Source: Salibacterium aidingense DSM 18341 (GTDB taxonomy: Bacteria; Bacillota; Bacilli; Bacillales; Marinococcaceae). From it: a stretch of DNA of 64,000 bases. Positions within the stretch are counted from its first letter, which is position 1. Every line of letters starts with the position of its first letter. Below the pieces are notes generated by a model that made no database searches, was not told the origin of the DNA, and worked only from the letters and a program-made list of their open reading frames with translations. Shown here piece after piece: positions 35,102 to 43,041 of this stretch. Where the stretch lies: the NCBI RefSeq assembly GCF_000429685.1, contig NZ_AUCI01000007.1, forward strand, positions 62,001 through 126,000, in the 5' to 3' direction. Made by a program: the position numbers and the translations under genes.

Positions 35102-35794
35102 TTAAGGTTTTAAGAATTTATACCCAAAACCGCGCACTGTTTTTATATAAGAGGGCCGGGAAGGATCACGTTCGATTTTCTTTCGCAGGTTGCTGATATG
35201 AACAGAGACTGTTTTTAGATCTCCAAACCGGTCGGTCCCCCACACCTTGTCATACAGTTGTTCTGTACTGAAAACCTGGTTAGGGCTTTGCGCCAATAAT
35301 AAGAGCAGTTGCATTTCTTTGGCAAATAAATGCAGAACTTCCCCCTTCCGTTTTAAGGTATAACTATCCATATCTATTTCCAGGTCTCCCGCTATAAGTA
35401 TATTATCAGAAGCGGTGTCGTGGGACGTATTAATCTCGTTTCTACGCAGATGGGCCTGGATTCTCGCCATTAATTCCCCGGGATCAAATGGTTTCGTAAT
35501 ATAGTCATCCGCTCCTAATTCGAGCCCCTGGATTCTATCCTCAAATTCCCGTTTCGCACTTAAAAACAGGACGGGTGTTTCTACATCCGTCTCGCGAAGC
35601 TTTTCACAAATATCCATCCCGTTTCTGCCCGGAAGCAGAATATCCAGCAGAATTAAATCCGGCTGGAGCTCTTGTATGGCGGACAATGCCCTGTCTCCGT
35701 CATTGCAGGAATGAACGTCATATTTATTTTGCAAATAGAGAACGATTAGATTTCTAATGTCTTCCTCATCTTCTACAATCAAGATCTTTTTCAT
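35102..35794 (-). CDS. OmpR/PhoB-family response regulator
   Basis: 230 residues. REC domain 1-120 with the phospho-acceptor Asp51 (ILLDILLPG), Lys near 100 (ITKPF) and a winged-helix C-terminus (about 130-228, GDLKTVSVHISNLRKKIERDPSRPSYIKTVRGFGYKF). It is co-transcribed after the large sensor kinase (36 bp gap). Just downstream, AGGTAAAA/TTTTACCT (35065-35099) form a weak inverted repeat. Target genes unknown. Confidence 0.92.
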   Translation of the reverse strand: MKKILIVEDEEDIRNLIVLYLQNKYDVHSCNDGDRALSAIQELQPDLILLDILLPGRNGMDICEKLRETDVETPVLFLSAKREFEDRIQGLELGADDYITKPFDPGELMARIQAHLRRNEINTSHDTASDNILIAGDLEIDMDSYTLKRKGEVLHLFAKEMQLLLLLAQSPNQVFSTEQLYDKVWGTDRFGDLKTVSVHISNLRKKIERDPSRPSYIKTVRGFGYKFLKP

Positions 35795-35830
35795 CCTTAC
35801 GGTCCGCCTCCTCTGTATTTTATGTGCTTT

Positions 35831-38800
35831 TTACTTGAGCCGCCCCGGGTATAAAGGCAGCATAAAATAAAAGGAACTTCCTTTCTGATCTGTGCTCTCT
35901 GCCCATATGAGCCCGTTATGATATTCTATGATTTCTTTAGAAATCGCAAGGCCCAGCCCGGTGCTTCCATCTTTGGAAGAGCGGGCGGTCTCCCCCCGGA
36001 AAAAACGGTCGAATATATAAGGGAGCAGGTCGGGAACAATTCCCGTGCCGGAATCGTGTACCCCTACCAGCAAATGCCGGTCTAGATAAGGGGGGCTTGG
36101 TTCTGCATCATGGGGTATATTGGACAGGTACGAAGCAGACGGCATAATTTCTATCGATAATGTACCGTGTTCTTCCGTGTATTTTACAGCATTATAAATA
36201 AGGTTGATCATTACCTGTTCGAGCCGGTCGAGATCTGCGAAAATGAATTCCTCTGCACAATAGGGATCTGTTTTATCTTTTAGAAAGAACGTAAAATGCT
36301 GCGCCTCTACCTCGGCCTTAAATTTCAGAAGAAATTCCTGGACAAAGTCGTGGACATTAATCCAGTTCCAGCGGAAACGGACCTGTCTGGCTTCCAGTTT
36401 GGAGAGATCATATAAATCCTGGATCAAACGGTCCATAAATAATACTTTATCGTAGACGAGCTTCAAATAAGCGCTGTCTCCAGCTTCTATGACCCCGTCC
36501 ATCATGGCTTTTACATACCCCTGCAAGGAAGTCATCGGGGTGCCCAATTCATGGGAAATGTTGGACAATAAATGGCGACGTGATTTTTCCATCCGCAGCA
36601 ATTCTTCGGTTTTTTGTTCGAGCTCAGCCGTTCTGCTTCTCACCCGATCTTCAAGTTGTTGATTTAAATAGGCAAGCTCCTCATTAACATCACGGAGGGC
36701 CGTCTGCTTTTCGACGATTTCTTCCATTACCCTTTCCAGGGTCAGCAGCGTTTTTACACGGGCGGTCAATTCTTCTTTGTAACACGGTTTAGCCAGATAA
36801 TCATTGGCCCCTGCCTGAAACGTGGCCACAACATCTTCTAATTCATTCCGTGCCGTTAATATTAAAATCGGCAGTTCGGTTAAAGTGAATCTCTTCCGAA
36901 GTTCCCTGCTTACCTCGTAACCGGATTTTTTCGGCATCATGACATCCAGAATAATCAAATGGAAAGGAGGGCTATCATCGTCTATGAGGGCAATTACTTC
37001 TTCTCCATCCCCGGCGGTGGTCACCTGATAGCCTTCCAGTGTTAACTGATTCCACAAGACTTGAAGATTAACGGGCTCATCATCGGCGATCAAAATGTGC
37101 CCTTTGGAGGACGGGGGCGCTTCGACCGGCGGAACGAGGCTGAGCTGAACGTCTTCCTTTCCTTCATACAGCGGGAAATCCAGTGTAGACACAGCCTGCC
37201 TGTCATCTTCGGCAGCGGGGAGACGAATATAAACATTCGTTCCCTTTTTCCGTTCAGATTCTACAGCGATAGTCCCCCCGTGAAGTTCCACCAGTTTTTT
37301 TGTGATGCTGAGGCCGAGCCCGGTACCCCCGGGATGCTGCTTTCGTGCGTCGCGTCCTTGTTCAAATTCATGAAAGAGGGTAGCTTTGTCTTCCTCTGTC
37401 ATCCCAATTCCTGTATCTGCGACCGTCAATTCAATTTCATCCTGGTGGAGACGGGCGCTCAGGGTGATCGTTCCCGAATTTGTGAATTTAATTGCATTAC
37501 CGATGATATTATGCAAAATCTGCTGGAGACGGTTTTCATCTGCGGCAAGCATCGGCAGATTATCCGGGATATTATTAATCAGGGTTACCTCTTTATTATG
37601 AAGGAGGGGTTTGGAAATAGAAAGAACGACCTGAACAACATTCTTCAAGGACACGGCCTTCCACTCCAGCTCTATTTCTTTATGCCGCAGTTTCGAAATA
37701 TCCAGCAGGTCATTGACCAGGTGGGACAATCGTTTCCCGCTTTGGATAATCATAGCCAGATTATGTTGAAAGGAGGACCCGGCCGTCCCTGCCGCGCCAT
37801 CATACATAGATTCTGCAATCCCGATAATCCCATTTAGAGGAGTACGGAGTTCATGGGAAGTATTGGCAAGAAACTCATCCTTCAGCCGATTGGCCCGCTG
37901 CAGTTGTTGCACTGCAGCCGCCTGGCTTTCCTTTGCCCGTCTCTCTGCCATCTCTTTTTCCATGCGAAGGGTGTTAAATTTATCCGCCAAAGCGAGCGAA
38001 AACAACACTACTTCAAAGGCGGAGCCAATCTGGGAAGCATACCTGGTGTAAAACGTAACAGGAATGATACCGGCATCCGCCAGTGAAGACACGAGCACCC
38101 CGATTAAAAAAATCACCCAGCCAATGAAAAAATACCTTGCCGGCCGGTATCCCTGCTTCCAGCACAGCCCGGCCGTGGTGAGAATGGTGATGACCAGCAG
38201 CACCGCCGAAATGATCACAAGGTTTAACGCGGCCGTATAGCTCACCATCAAGAGAAGCAGTATCATAACCTGAGTCACGGCAAATATCGTGAAAAGTCTA
38301 TCCATCCGCGGGGCATGCCTTTTCGTATTTAAGAAGCTCTTCGCAAATAATAAAGCGAGGGCCTGGGATGCTGCCATAAAAAACACAATTGCACGATTAT
38401 TCCACCACATATTTTCCGACCATAAAAATTGGAAGGCCGCCCCGTTTAATGTAAAATGAGTAAGTACAAGGCTTAATATAAACAATACATACCATAAATA
38501 ACTGCGCTGCTGCAGAGAAAAATATAAAAATAAATTATATAAAATCATCACCGCTGCCAGACCGTAGTACAAACCCAGTATCATATACTCGGTCTGGCTT
38601 TTTTCTGTAAATGCGTCTTCTTTCCACCAGGTGAGGGGAAGCTGCATGGCTCCCTCGGTGTCAAATTTCAGATAGTAAGAAGCCGTCTCACCGGGAGGAA
38701 CAGAAATAGTAAAGGCAAAATTGCGGTGGTTTTTATCTCGTTCTTGAAAGGGAAGCTGGTCTCCTGTTTCCTGACTCTGAATCCCGTCTTCCTGGACCTC

Positions 38801-39139
38801 AAAAAAGGTAATCGAATCGTGAGGGGGATACGCCACTTCCAACACCCAGTCTGTCACAGCAGAACGATTCTCAACTTCAAACCGAATCCAGTAATTGGAG
38901 GTGGTATAACCGTAATTCGGAATACCTTTTTTATTCTTTATAAATTGTCCGGAAAAAGAAGGGTCTGTTACTTCTTCTATGGACCAGTCGGATTCCTTAT
39001 TTTCTGCCCATTCCATATTCTCTGAGATATTATATGTATCGATTTCATCTTCGAGCTGCACAGCAGCAGAAGCTTGTCCGGGAGCGGTTAACAAAAACAG
39101 GAGAATAGAAAGCATCGAGCACACCAGTCGTTTCCCCAT
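35831..39139 (-). CDS. 7TMR-DISM double hybrid sensor histidine kinase
   Basis: 1102 residues. Signal peptide (1-25), 7TMR-DISMED2-like extracellular domain (about 30-175), seven membrane helices (about 182-390), then HisKA/HATPase 1 with His429 (NTSHELRTPLNGI) and ATP motifs DTGIGM, GGTGLGLSI (about 606-613), a REC domain (about 680-800) with Asp732 (LDVMMP), a coiled coil (about 800-850), HisKA 2 with His863 (ISHELGTPMTS) and HATPase 2 (DSGTGI, GLGLAIS). Both kinases keep their catalytic His. It likely phosphorylates the response regulator of the next gene, with its REC as an internal relay or control. Confidence 0.9.
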   Translation of the reverse strand: MGKRLVCSMLSILLFLLTAPGQASAAVQLEDEIDTYNISENMEWAENKESDWSIEEVTDPSFSGQFIKNKKGIPNYGYTTSNYWIRFEVENRSAVTDWVLEVAYPPHDSITFFEVQEDGIQSQETGDQLPFQERDKNHRNFAFTISVPPGETASYYLKFDTEGAMQLPLTWWKEDAFTEKSQTEYMILGLYYGLAAVMILYNLFLYFSLQQRSYLWYVLFILSLVLTHFTLNGAAFQFLWSENMWWNNRAIVFFMAASQALALLFAKSFLNTKRHAPRMDRLFTIFAVTQVMILLLLMVSYTAALNLVIISAVLLVITILTTAGLCWKQGYRPARYFFIGWVIFLIGVLVSSLADAGIIPVTFYTRYASQIGSAFEVVLFSLALADKFNTLRMEKEMAERRAKESQAAAVQQLQRANRLKDEFLANTSHELRTPLNGIIGIAESMYDGAAGTAGSSFQHNLAMIIQSGKRLSHLVNDLLDISKLRHKEIELEWKAVSLKNVVQVVLSISKPLLHNKEVTLINNIPDNLPMLAADENRLQQILHNIIGNAIKFTNSGTITLSARLHQDEIELTVADTGIGMTEEDKATLFHEFEQGRDARKQHPGGTGLGLSITKKLVELHGGTIAVESERKKGTNVYIRLPAAEDDRQAVSTLDFPLYEGKEDVQLSLVPPVEAPPSSKGHILIADDEPVNLQVLWNQLTLEGYQVTTAGDGEEVIALIDDDSPPFHLIILDVMMPKKSGYEVSRELRKRFTLTELPILILTARNELEDVVATFQAGANDYLAKPCYKEELTARVKTLLTLERVMEEIVEKQTALRDVNEELAYLNQQLEDRVRSRTAELEQKTEELLRMEKSRRHLLSNISHELGTPMTSLQGYVKAMMDGVIEAGDSAYLKLVYDKVLFMDRLIQDLYDLSKLEARQVRFRWNWINVHDFVQEFLLKFKAEVEAQHFTFFLKDKTDPYCAEEFIFADLDRLEQVMINLIYNAVKYTEEHGTLSIEIMPSASYLSNIPHDAEPSPPYLDRHLLVGVHDSGTGIVPDLLPYIFDRFFRGETARSSKDGSTGLGLAISKEIIEYHNGLIWAESTDQKGSSFYFMLPLYPGRLK

Positions 39140-39283
39140 TCCAATTCTCCTCCTATACGATGTATAACAAAATCATACTAAATGTTGTCATAAAAAAGTA
39201 GCTATATTTTACAATTATTTTTACTATCTATGGATTTTTTTAACTGGAGGAGAAAATAAAGGGCCTTTCAAAAATGACAATGG

Positions 39284-39313
39284 TTGAAACAAAGAAAAAG
39301 ATATGATTATATA
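39284..39313 (+). promoter_or_regulatory. candidate promoter of modA-modB-mobA
   Basis: TTGAAA (39284-39289), 18-bp spacer, TATATA (39308-39313). Moderate match only. Confidence 0.4.
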
Positions 39314-39354
39314 TAGTGCAGCGTTTGGAACAAGGATAGAAAGAAGGTTCGTTA

Positions 39355-40158
39355 TTGATAAGGATGAAGAAAAAGTCAAGTATTATCGTCATTTTGCTGG
39401 TTTTTATCATGACTGCTTCTTCGTGTAATTCTGCTGCAGAAACCACAGAGGAGCAGGAAAACACTATTCGGGTAGCGGCCGCCAGCAGCCTCCAAAATGT
39501 AATGCAGGAAGTGGAAGCCGTATTTACGAAACAGTATCCTGATACTGAAATGGAAGTGCATTTCGGTTCTTCAGGCTCCCTAAAACAGCAAATTGCCCAG
39601 GGGGCCCCTGTGGACTTATTTTTCTCCGCTTCATCCATGAAGGTCGATCAACTAGTGGAGGACGGCCACATGGAGAAGACCAGTACAGCTGTGATTATGC
39701 ATAACAGCCTGGTCCTTATTGAACCAGCTGAATCCTCTTCTTCTCTTTCTCAATTGGAGGATGCCGCTGACCCGGAGGTAAAACTTTCTATAGGTACGCC
39801 CGAAAGTGTCCCGGCGGGGAGATATGCAAAGGAAACCCTTCAGACTGCCGAGTTGTGGGAAGATGTAAAAGCAGATCTCATTCAGGCCAAAAATGTAAGA
39901 CAGGTGTTAACGTATGTAGAAAATGAGAACGTAGATGCCGGATTCGTTTATAAAACTGATGCGCTCCAGTCCAATAAGATACATATTGCCGCCGAGGTCT
40001 CCCCTTCCTCTCACTCTCCGATCAATTATCCAGCCGGGCTTACCAGCGCCGGAGAAGAAAAACAGGCAGCGGAAGAACTGCTGGAATTTTTACAAAGTCC
40101 AGAAATGAAAGATATAGCGGAAAACTATGGCTTTAAAATGGGAGAGGAAAAGCAATGA
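39355..40158 (+). CDS. modA: molybdate ABC transporter, substrate-binding protein
   Basis: 267 residues from the TTG at 39355 (GAAGG upstream); ATG 39364 is possible. An N-terminal lipoprotein signal (TASSC, Cys about residue 27) fits a membrane-bound binding protein. ModA features: IRVAAASSLQNVMQEV, FGSSGSLKQQIAQGAPVDLFFSAS, SVPAGRYAKETL and NVDAGFVYKTDA. It binds molybdate or tungstate outside the cell. Stop overlaps the ATG of modB by 4 bases. Confidence 0.92.
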   Translation: MIRMKKKSSIIVILLVFIMTASSCNSAAETTEEQENTIRVAAASSLQNVMQEVEAVFTKQYPDTEMEVHFGSSGSLKQQIAQGAPVDLFFSASSMKVDQLVEDGHMEKTSTAVIMHNSLVLIEPAESSSSLSQLEDAADPEVKLSIGTPESVPAGRYAKETLQTAELWEDVKADLIQAKNVRQVLTYVENENVDAGFVYKTDALQSNKIHIAAEVSPSSHSPINYPAGLTSAGEEKQAAEELLEFLQSPEMKDIAENYGFKMGEEKQ

Positions 40159-40817
40159 TGGACAACGTTTCCTTTTGGGATCCAATCGTACTCTCCCTGC
40201 AGACTGCATGTACAGCCCTGGTGATTGTATTCATTGCCGGCACCGCGGCCGCCAGGCTCATGGCAAGACGGACCTTTGCGGGAAAAACCCTGCTTGAAAC
40301 TATTTTTCTGCTTCCTACCGTGCTGCCGCCTACGGTCACGGGATTTTTACTTATTATTATTTTTGGGAGCCATAGTTTGGTTGGCAGATTGATAGAAGCA
40401 TTATTTCAACAGTCCCTTTTGTTTACATGGTTAGCTGCTGTTATCACCGCCACCGTTGTCGCGTTTCCATTTATGTATCAATCTGTAAAAACAGGGCTGC
40501 TGCTGGTGGATGAAAACATTGAACATGCTGCAAGAACCGATGGGGCGAAAGAGTGGCAGGTTTTTTTGTTTATTTCGCTTCCCCTGTGCTTTCGTTCTGT
40601 TCTGTCCGGGACTATTTTAAGCTTCACCAGGGCATTAGGAGAGTTTGGAGCGACATTTATGTTTGCCGGCAATCTGCCGGGAGTAACCCAGACAGTTCCT
40701 ATTGCCATTTTCACGGCCATGGAGGCCGGGCGGATGCAGGCTGCCTGGACCTGGGTGGGTTCCATCGCCCTGTTGTCTTTTATCCTGTTATTTGTGCTTC
40801 GAAAATATACCGCCTAA
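40155..40817 (+). CDS. modB: molybdate ABC transporter permease
   Basis: 220 residues, five or six helices, starts in the stop of modA. LPTVLPPTVTGFLL and the EAA loop (ARTDGAKEWQVFLFISLPLC) match ModB. No modC ATPase gene follows; the ATPase must be elsewhere. Confidence 0.92.
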   Translation: MMDNVSFWDPIVLSLQTACTALVIVFIAGTAAARLMARRTFAGKTLLETIFLLPTVLPPTVTGFLLIIIFGSHSLVGRLIEALFQQSLLFTWLAAVITATVVAFPFMYQSVKTGLLLVDENIEHAARTDGAKEWQVFLFISLPLCFRSVLSGTILSFTRALGEFGATFMFAGNLPGVTQTVPIAIFTAMEAGRMQAAWTWVGSIALLSFILLFVLRKYTA

Positions 40818-40828
40818 GGGGGATAATT

Positions 40829-41398
40829 ATGAATATCGCGGGTGTAGTCCTTTGCGGAGGAAAGTCAGAACGCTACCAGAAACAGAAAATCTTTGAAACA
40901 TACAAAGGGTCTCCTTTTTACAGCTACAGCGCGGCAGCACTTCAACAGGGAGGCATCCGCGACGTCTATTTACAGACGAATCGGACGATGGCGGCTGCTT
41001 TATCTTCTGCAGGTTTTCCCCTTCTCTTGGAAGAAAAGGAACATGAAGGCCCGTTGTATGCTCTCGCTGCTGCTATGCGGCAGCTTAACAACAAGGATTG
41101 GATATTTCTTCTCCCGGCTGATGTCCCTTATGTCAGAAGCTGTTTCGTTTCGTCCGTGTTAGAATATGTTTGGAACGCAGCAGAAACGGCAGACGCCTGG
41201 ATTCCTTCGGAGAGGGACCAACTACACCCCCTCCACGGTCTGTATCACACCGGCTGTCTTCCCGTCATGGAAGAATTGCTGCACCAGAATAAAAAAAGTA
41301 TGCATCCCCTGCTAAAGAAGGTGCATACTGCGTTTATCCCCTATTCTATAGATCAGCGGGATTTCATAAACATTAACCGGCAGGAGGATTGGCTGTGA
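40829..41398 (+). CDS. mobA: molybdenum cofactor guanylyltransferase
   Basis: 189 residues from the ATG at 40829, after AAGGGGG. Nucleotidyltransferase fold: GVVLCGGKSERYQKQK (GGxSxR-like), LPADVPYV (metal-binding Asp) and ALAAAMRQ. It converts Mo-molybdopterin to the guanine dinucleotide form; the normal LAGG is LCGG, and the usual SxRMGxDK is replaced by SERYQKQK, so it is slightly divergent. Third gene of the modAB operon. Confidence 0.85.
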   Translation: MNIAGVVLCGGKSERYQKQKIFETYKGSPFYSYSAAALQQGGIRDVYLQTNRTMAAALSSAGFPLLLEEKEHEGPLYALAAAMRQLNNKDWIFLLPADVPYVRSCFVSSVLEYVWNAAETADAWIPSERDQLHPLHGLYHTGCLPVMEELLHQNKKSMHPLLKKVHTAFIPYSIDQRDFININRQEDWL

Positions 41399-41401
41399 TC
41401 T

Positions 41402-42211
41402 TTATGGAGCATAGGAGTTTGACAGCTTTATTATCATGGCTCCCATGCGTTGATTATCAGGAGCAATCAGCTGCTCTGCCCCTTCTTCCCGGAGTGCTTC
41501 TGCTGTTACTTTTCCAACAGCGGCAGGAAGCGTCGTATGCTTGAAAAGGTCTAATAATTCCGCATCAAACTTCTGCTCTCTTGCATACTGAAACAAAGAA
41601 TGAACCTGCATTTGGGTGGTAAAACATATGGCATCGTATGGGAGATCGAACAATTCTCCCCGGACCGTTTCCAGCGTAGACAGCTCGGGAGCTATATGTT
41701 TGTAAGGAAGCAGTTCCTTTATCACAGCTGCCCCCTGGTTAAGCAGGAAAGTTTCCAGCTTCGGTAATTGGATCCCATGCAATTGTACTGCCACGGTTTT
41801 CCCGGTAAAATCCATTCCATCCAGGGCCCGGATTAAACTTGAGGTGGTCCCGTCATCGTCTCTCACATCCGGTACGAGGTGGATGCTTTTCAGCGCATTT
41901 GCTGTTTTATAGCCGCGGGCTGCCACATTTGCTCTTTTAATTACCGTTTGAAACGCTTCTTTCTTCCCTGCTTTTTCCGCTATCTCGAGCAGAGTGTTTG
42001 TTCCCATTCCTGTGGTAAATATAAACCAATCCGGCTCCATCTCTATCACTTTTTGTACAGCCGGGGTTACTTCCGCCTCATCCAAAAACGTCGTTCCCTG
42101 CAATGGACGGACAAAAGCTTCTCCCCCCTGTTTTTCAATTAATGTTTTCATTTCGTCTGTTTTTCTGGAAGCTGCGATCATGACTTTTTTTCCCTCTAAC
42201 CCTTTTGCCAC
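41402..42211 (-). CDS. hemD: uroporphyrinogen-III synthase-like (HemD) protein
   Basis: 269 residues from the GTG at 42211, eight bases after AAAAGGAGG; an ATG at 42217 is only two bases from that site. The HemD fold of two alpha/beta domains: VMIAASRKTDEMKTLIEKQGGEAFVRP, DWFIFTTGMGTNTLL and DAICFTTQMQVHSLF near 200 are typical. It forms uroporphyrinogen III (heme, siroheme). It follows the Cys-to-Thr nitrilase paralogue by about 35 bp in a sigma-54-regulator operon, an odd place for a heme gene; it could be a paralogue with another job. Confidence 0.75.
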   Translation of the reverse strand: MAKGLEGKKVMIAASRKTDEMKTLIEKQGGEAFVRPLQGTTFLDEAEVTPAVQKVIEMEPDWFIFTTGMGTNTLLEIAEKAGKKEAFQTVIKRANVAARGYKTANALKSIHLVPDVRDDDGTTSSLIRALDGMDFTGKTVAVQLHGIQLPKLETFLLNQGAAVIKELLPYKHIAPELSTLETVRGELFDLPYDAICFTTQMQVHSLFQYAREQKFDAELLDLFKHTTLPAAVGKVTAEALREEGAEQLIAPDNQRMGAMIIKLSNSYAP

Positions 42212-42246
42212 ATTCATGTCCTCCTTTTCCATCATTCTATAATGGA

Positions 42247-43041
42247 TCAATGGGAGTCGTAAATATCCCGGCGGCGGTTATTTAGATAATCCAGTACACC
42301 GCGTGACTCCCCAATTTCGGGAAGGTTTATATCAATAACAGGAAGTTCTTCATTATGCCCTGCTTTATAAAGAGAGGTGCCCGAGGGGTGAACCACCTGA
42401 CTTTCCCCAAAAAAGATATTCTCTACGTGCAGGCCTACTTTATTTGTGGCGGCAACAAAAACGTGATTTTCCATGGCTCGGGCGTGAAGATATGTATCCT
42501 GATACGCCTGATACGGGGTCATGTTGGCGGCCAGCACAAAAAGGACTTCTGCTCCGTTTACTGCCAGAAGCCGTGGCATTTCCGGAAATTCTATGTCATA
42601 GGTAATCAGCATGCCGGCTTGTCCTTCAGGAAGAGAAAGGACAGGACAGTGGCGGCCGGCTTGGAAATAATGATGCTCGTCATGAAACAAATGCGTTTTA
42701 CGGTAGACATCCACAATGCGTCCGTGTCTGTTAATACATACTGCAGCATTGTAAAGGTAGTTTTCCCATTTTTCCGGAAAGCCGGCGATGACTCCAATAT
42801 CATTGGCTCTGGCTGCATGTGCCAGAGCTGTAATACTGGGGCCGTCTAACGTTTCCGCCAGTTCAAACAGTTTTTCGTTCATGACATATCCACTTAAAAA
42901 TAATTCAGGAAAGATCACATAGTCGGCCCCTTTATTTTTAGCGGATTGGATAGCCTCCAGCATTCTTTTCAAGTTTTTATCTTTATGCAGCAATTCACAC
43001 CTTAATTGGGCTAAGGCGACCGAAAATGATTTATTGCTCAT
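42247..43041 (-). CDS. nitrilase-superfamily paralogue with Cys-to-Thr at the catalytic position
   Basis: 264 residues. The nitrilase Glu and Lys are present (E46 in FPELFLSGY; K115 in YRKTHLF), but the third residue, normally Cys in ICYDxxFPE, is Thr147 (ITYDIEFPEM); the DNA reads ACC. The active paralogue at 44494 has ICYD. So this protein is probably not a normal amidohydrolase; it could be a binding or regulatory subunit, or use Thr as a poorer nucleophile. Its ATG overlaps the stop of the sigma-54 activator by 4 bases. Confidence 0.85.
   Translation of the reverse strand: MSNKSFSVALAQLRCELLHKDKNLKRMLEAIQSAKNKGADYVIFPELFLSGYVMNEKLFELAETLDGPSITALAHAARANDIGVIAGFPEKWENYLYNAAVCINRHGRIVDVYRKTHLFHDEHHYFQAGRHCPVLSLPEGQAGMLITYDIEFPEMPRLLAVNGAEVLFVLAANMTPYQAYQDTYLHARAMENHVFVAATNKVGLHVENIFFGESQVVHPSGTSLYKAGHNEELPVIDINLPEIGESRGVLDYLNNRRRDIYDSH

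Noticed and set aside
37061-37837. 258-codon rightward open frame
   Set aside because: Antisense to the hybrid kinase, composition and codon pattern typical of a shadow frame, no ribosome site.
40553-40828. Long N-terminal extension of mobA
   Set aside because: Lies inside modB in another frame; ATG at 40829 has the ribosome site and fits the family start.
42355-42849. 164-codon rightward open frame
   Set aside because: Opposite-strand shadow of the Thr-nitrilase paralogue.
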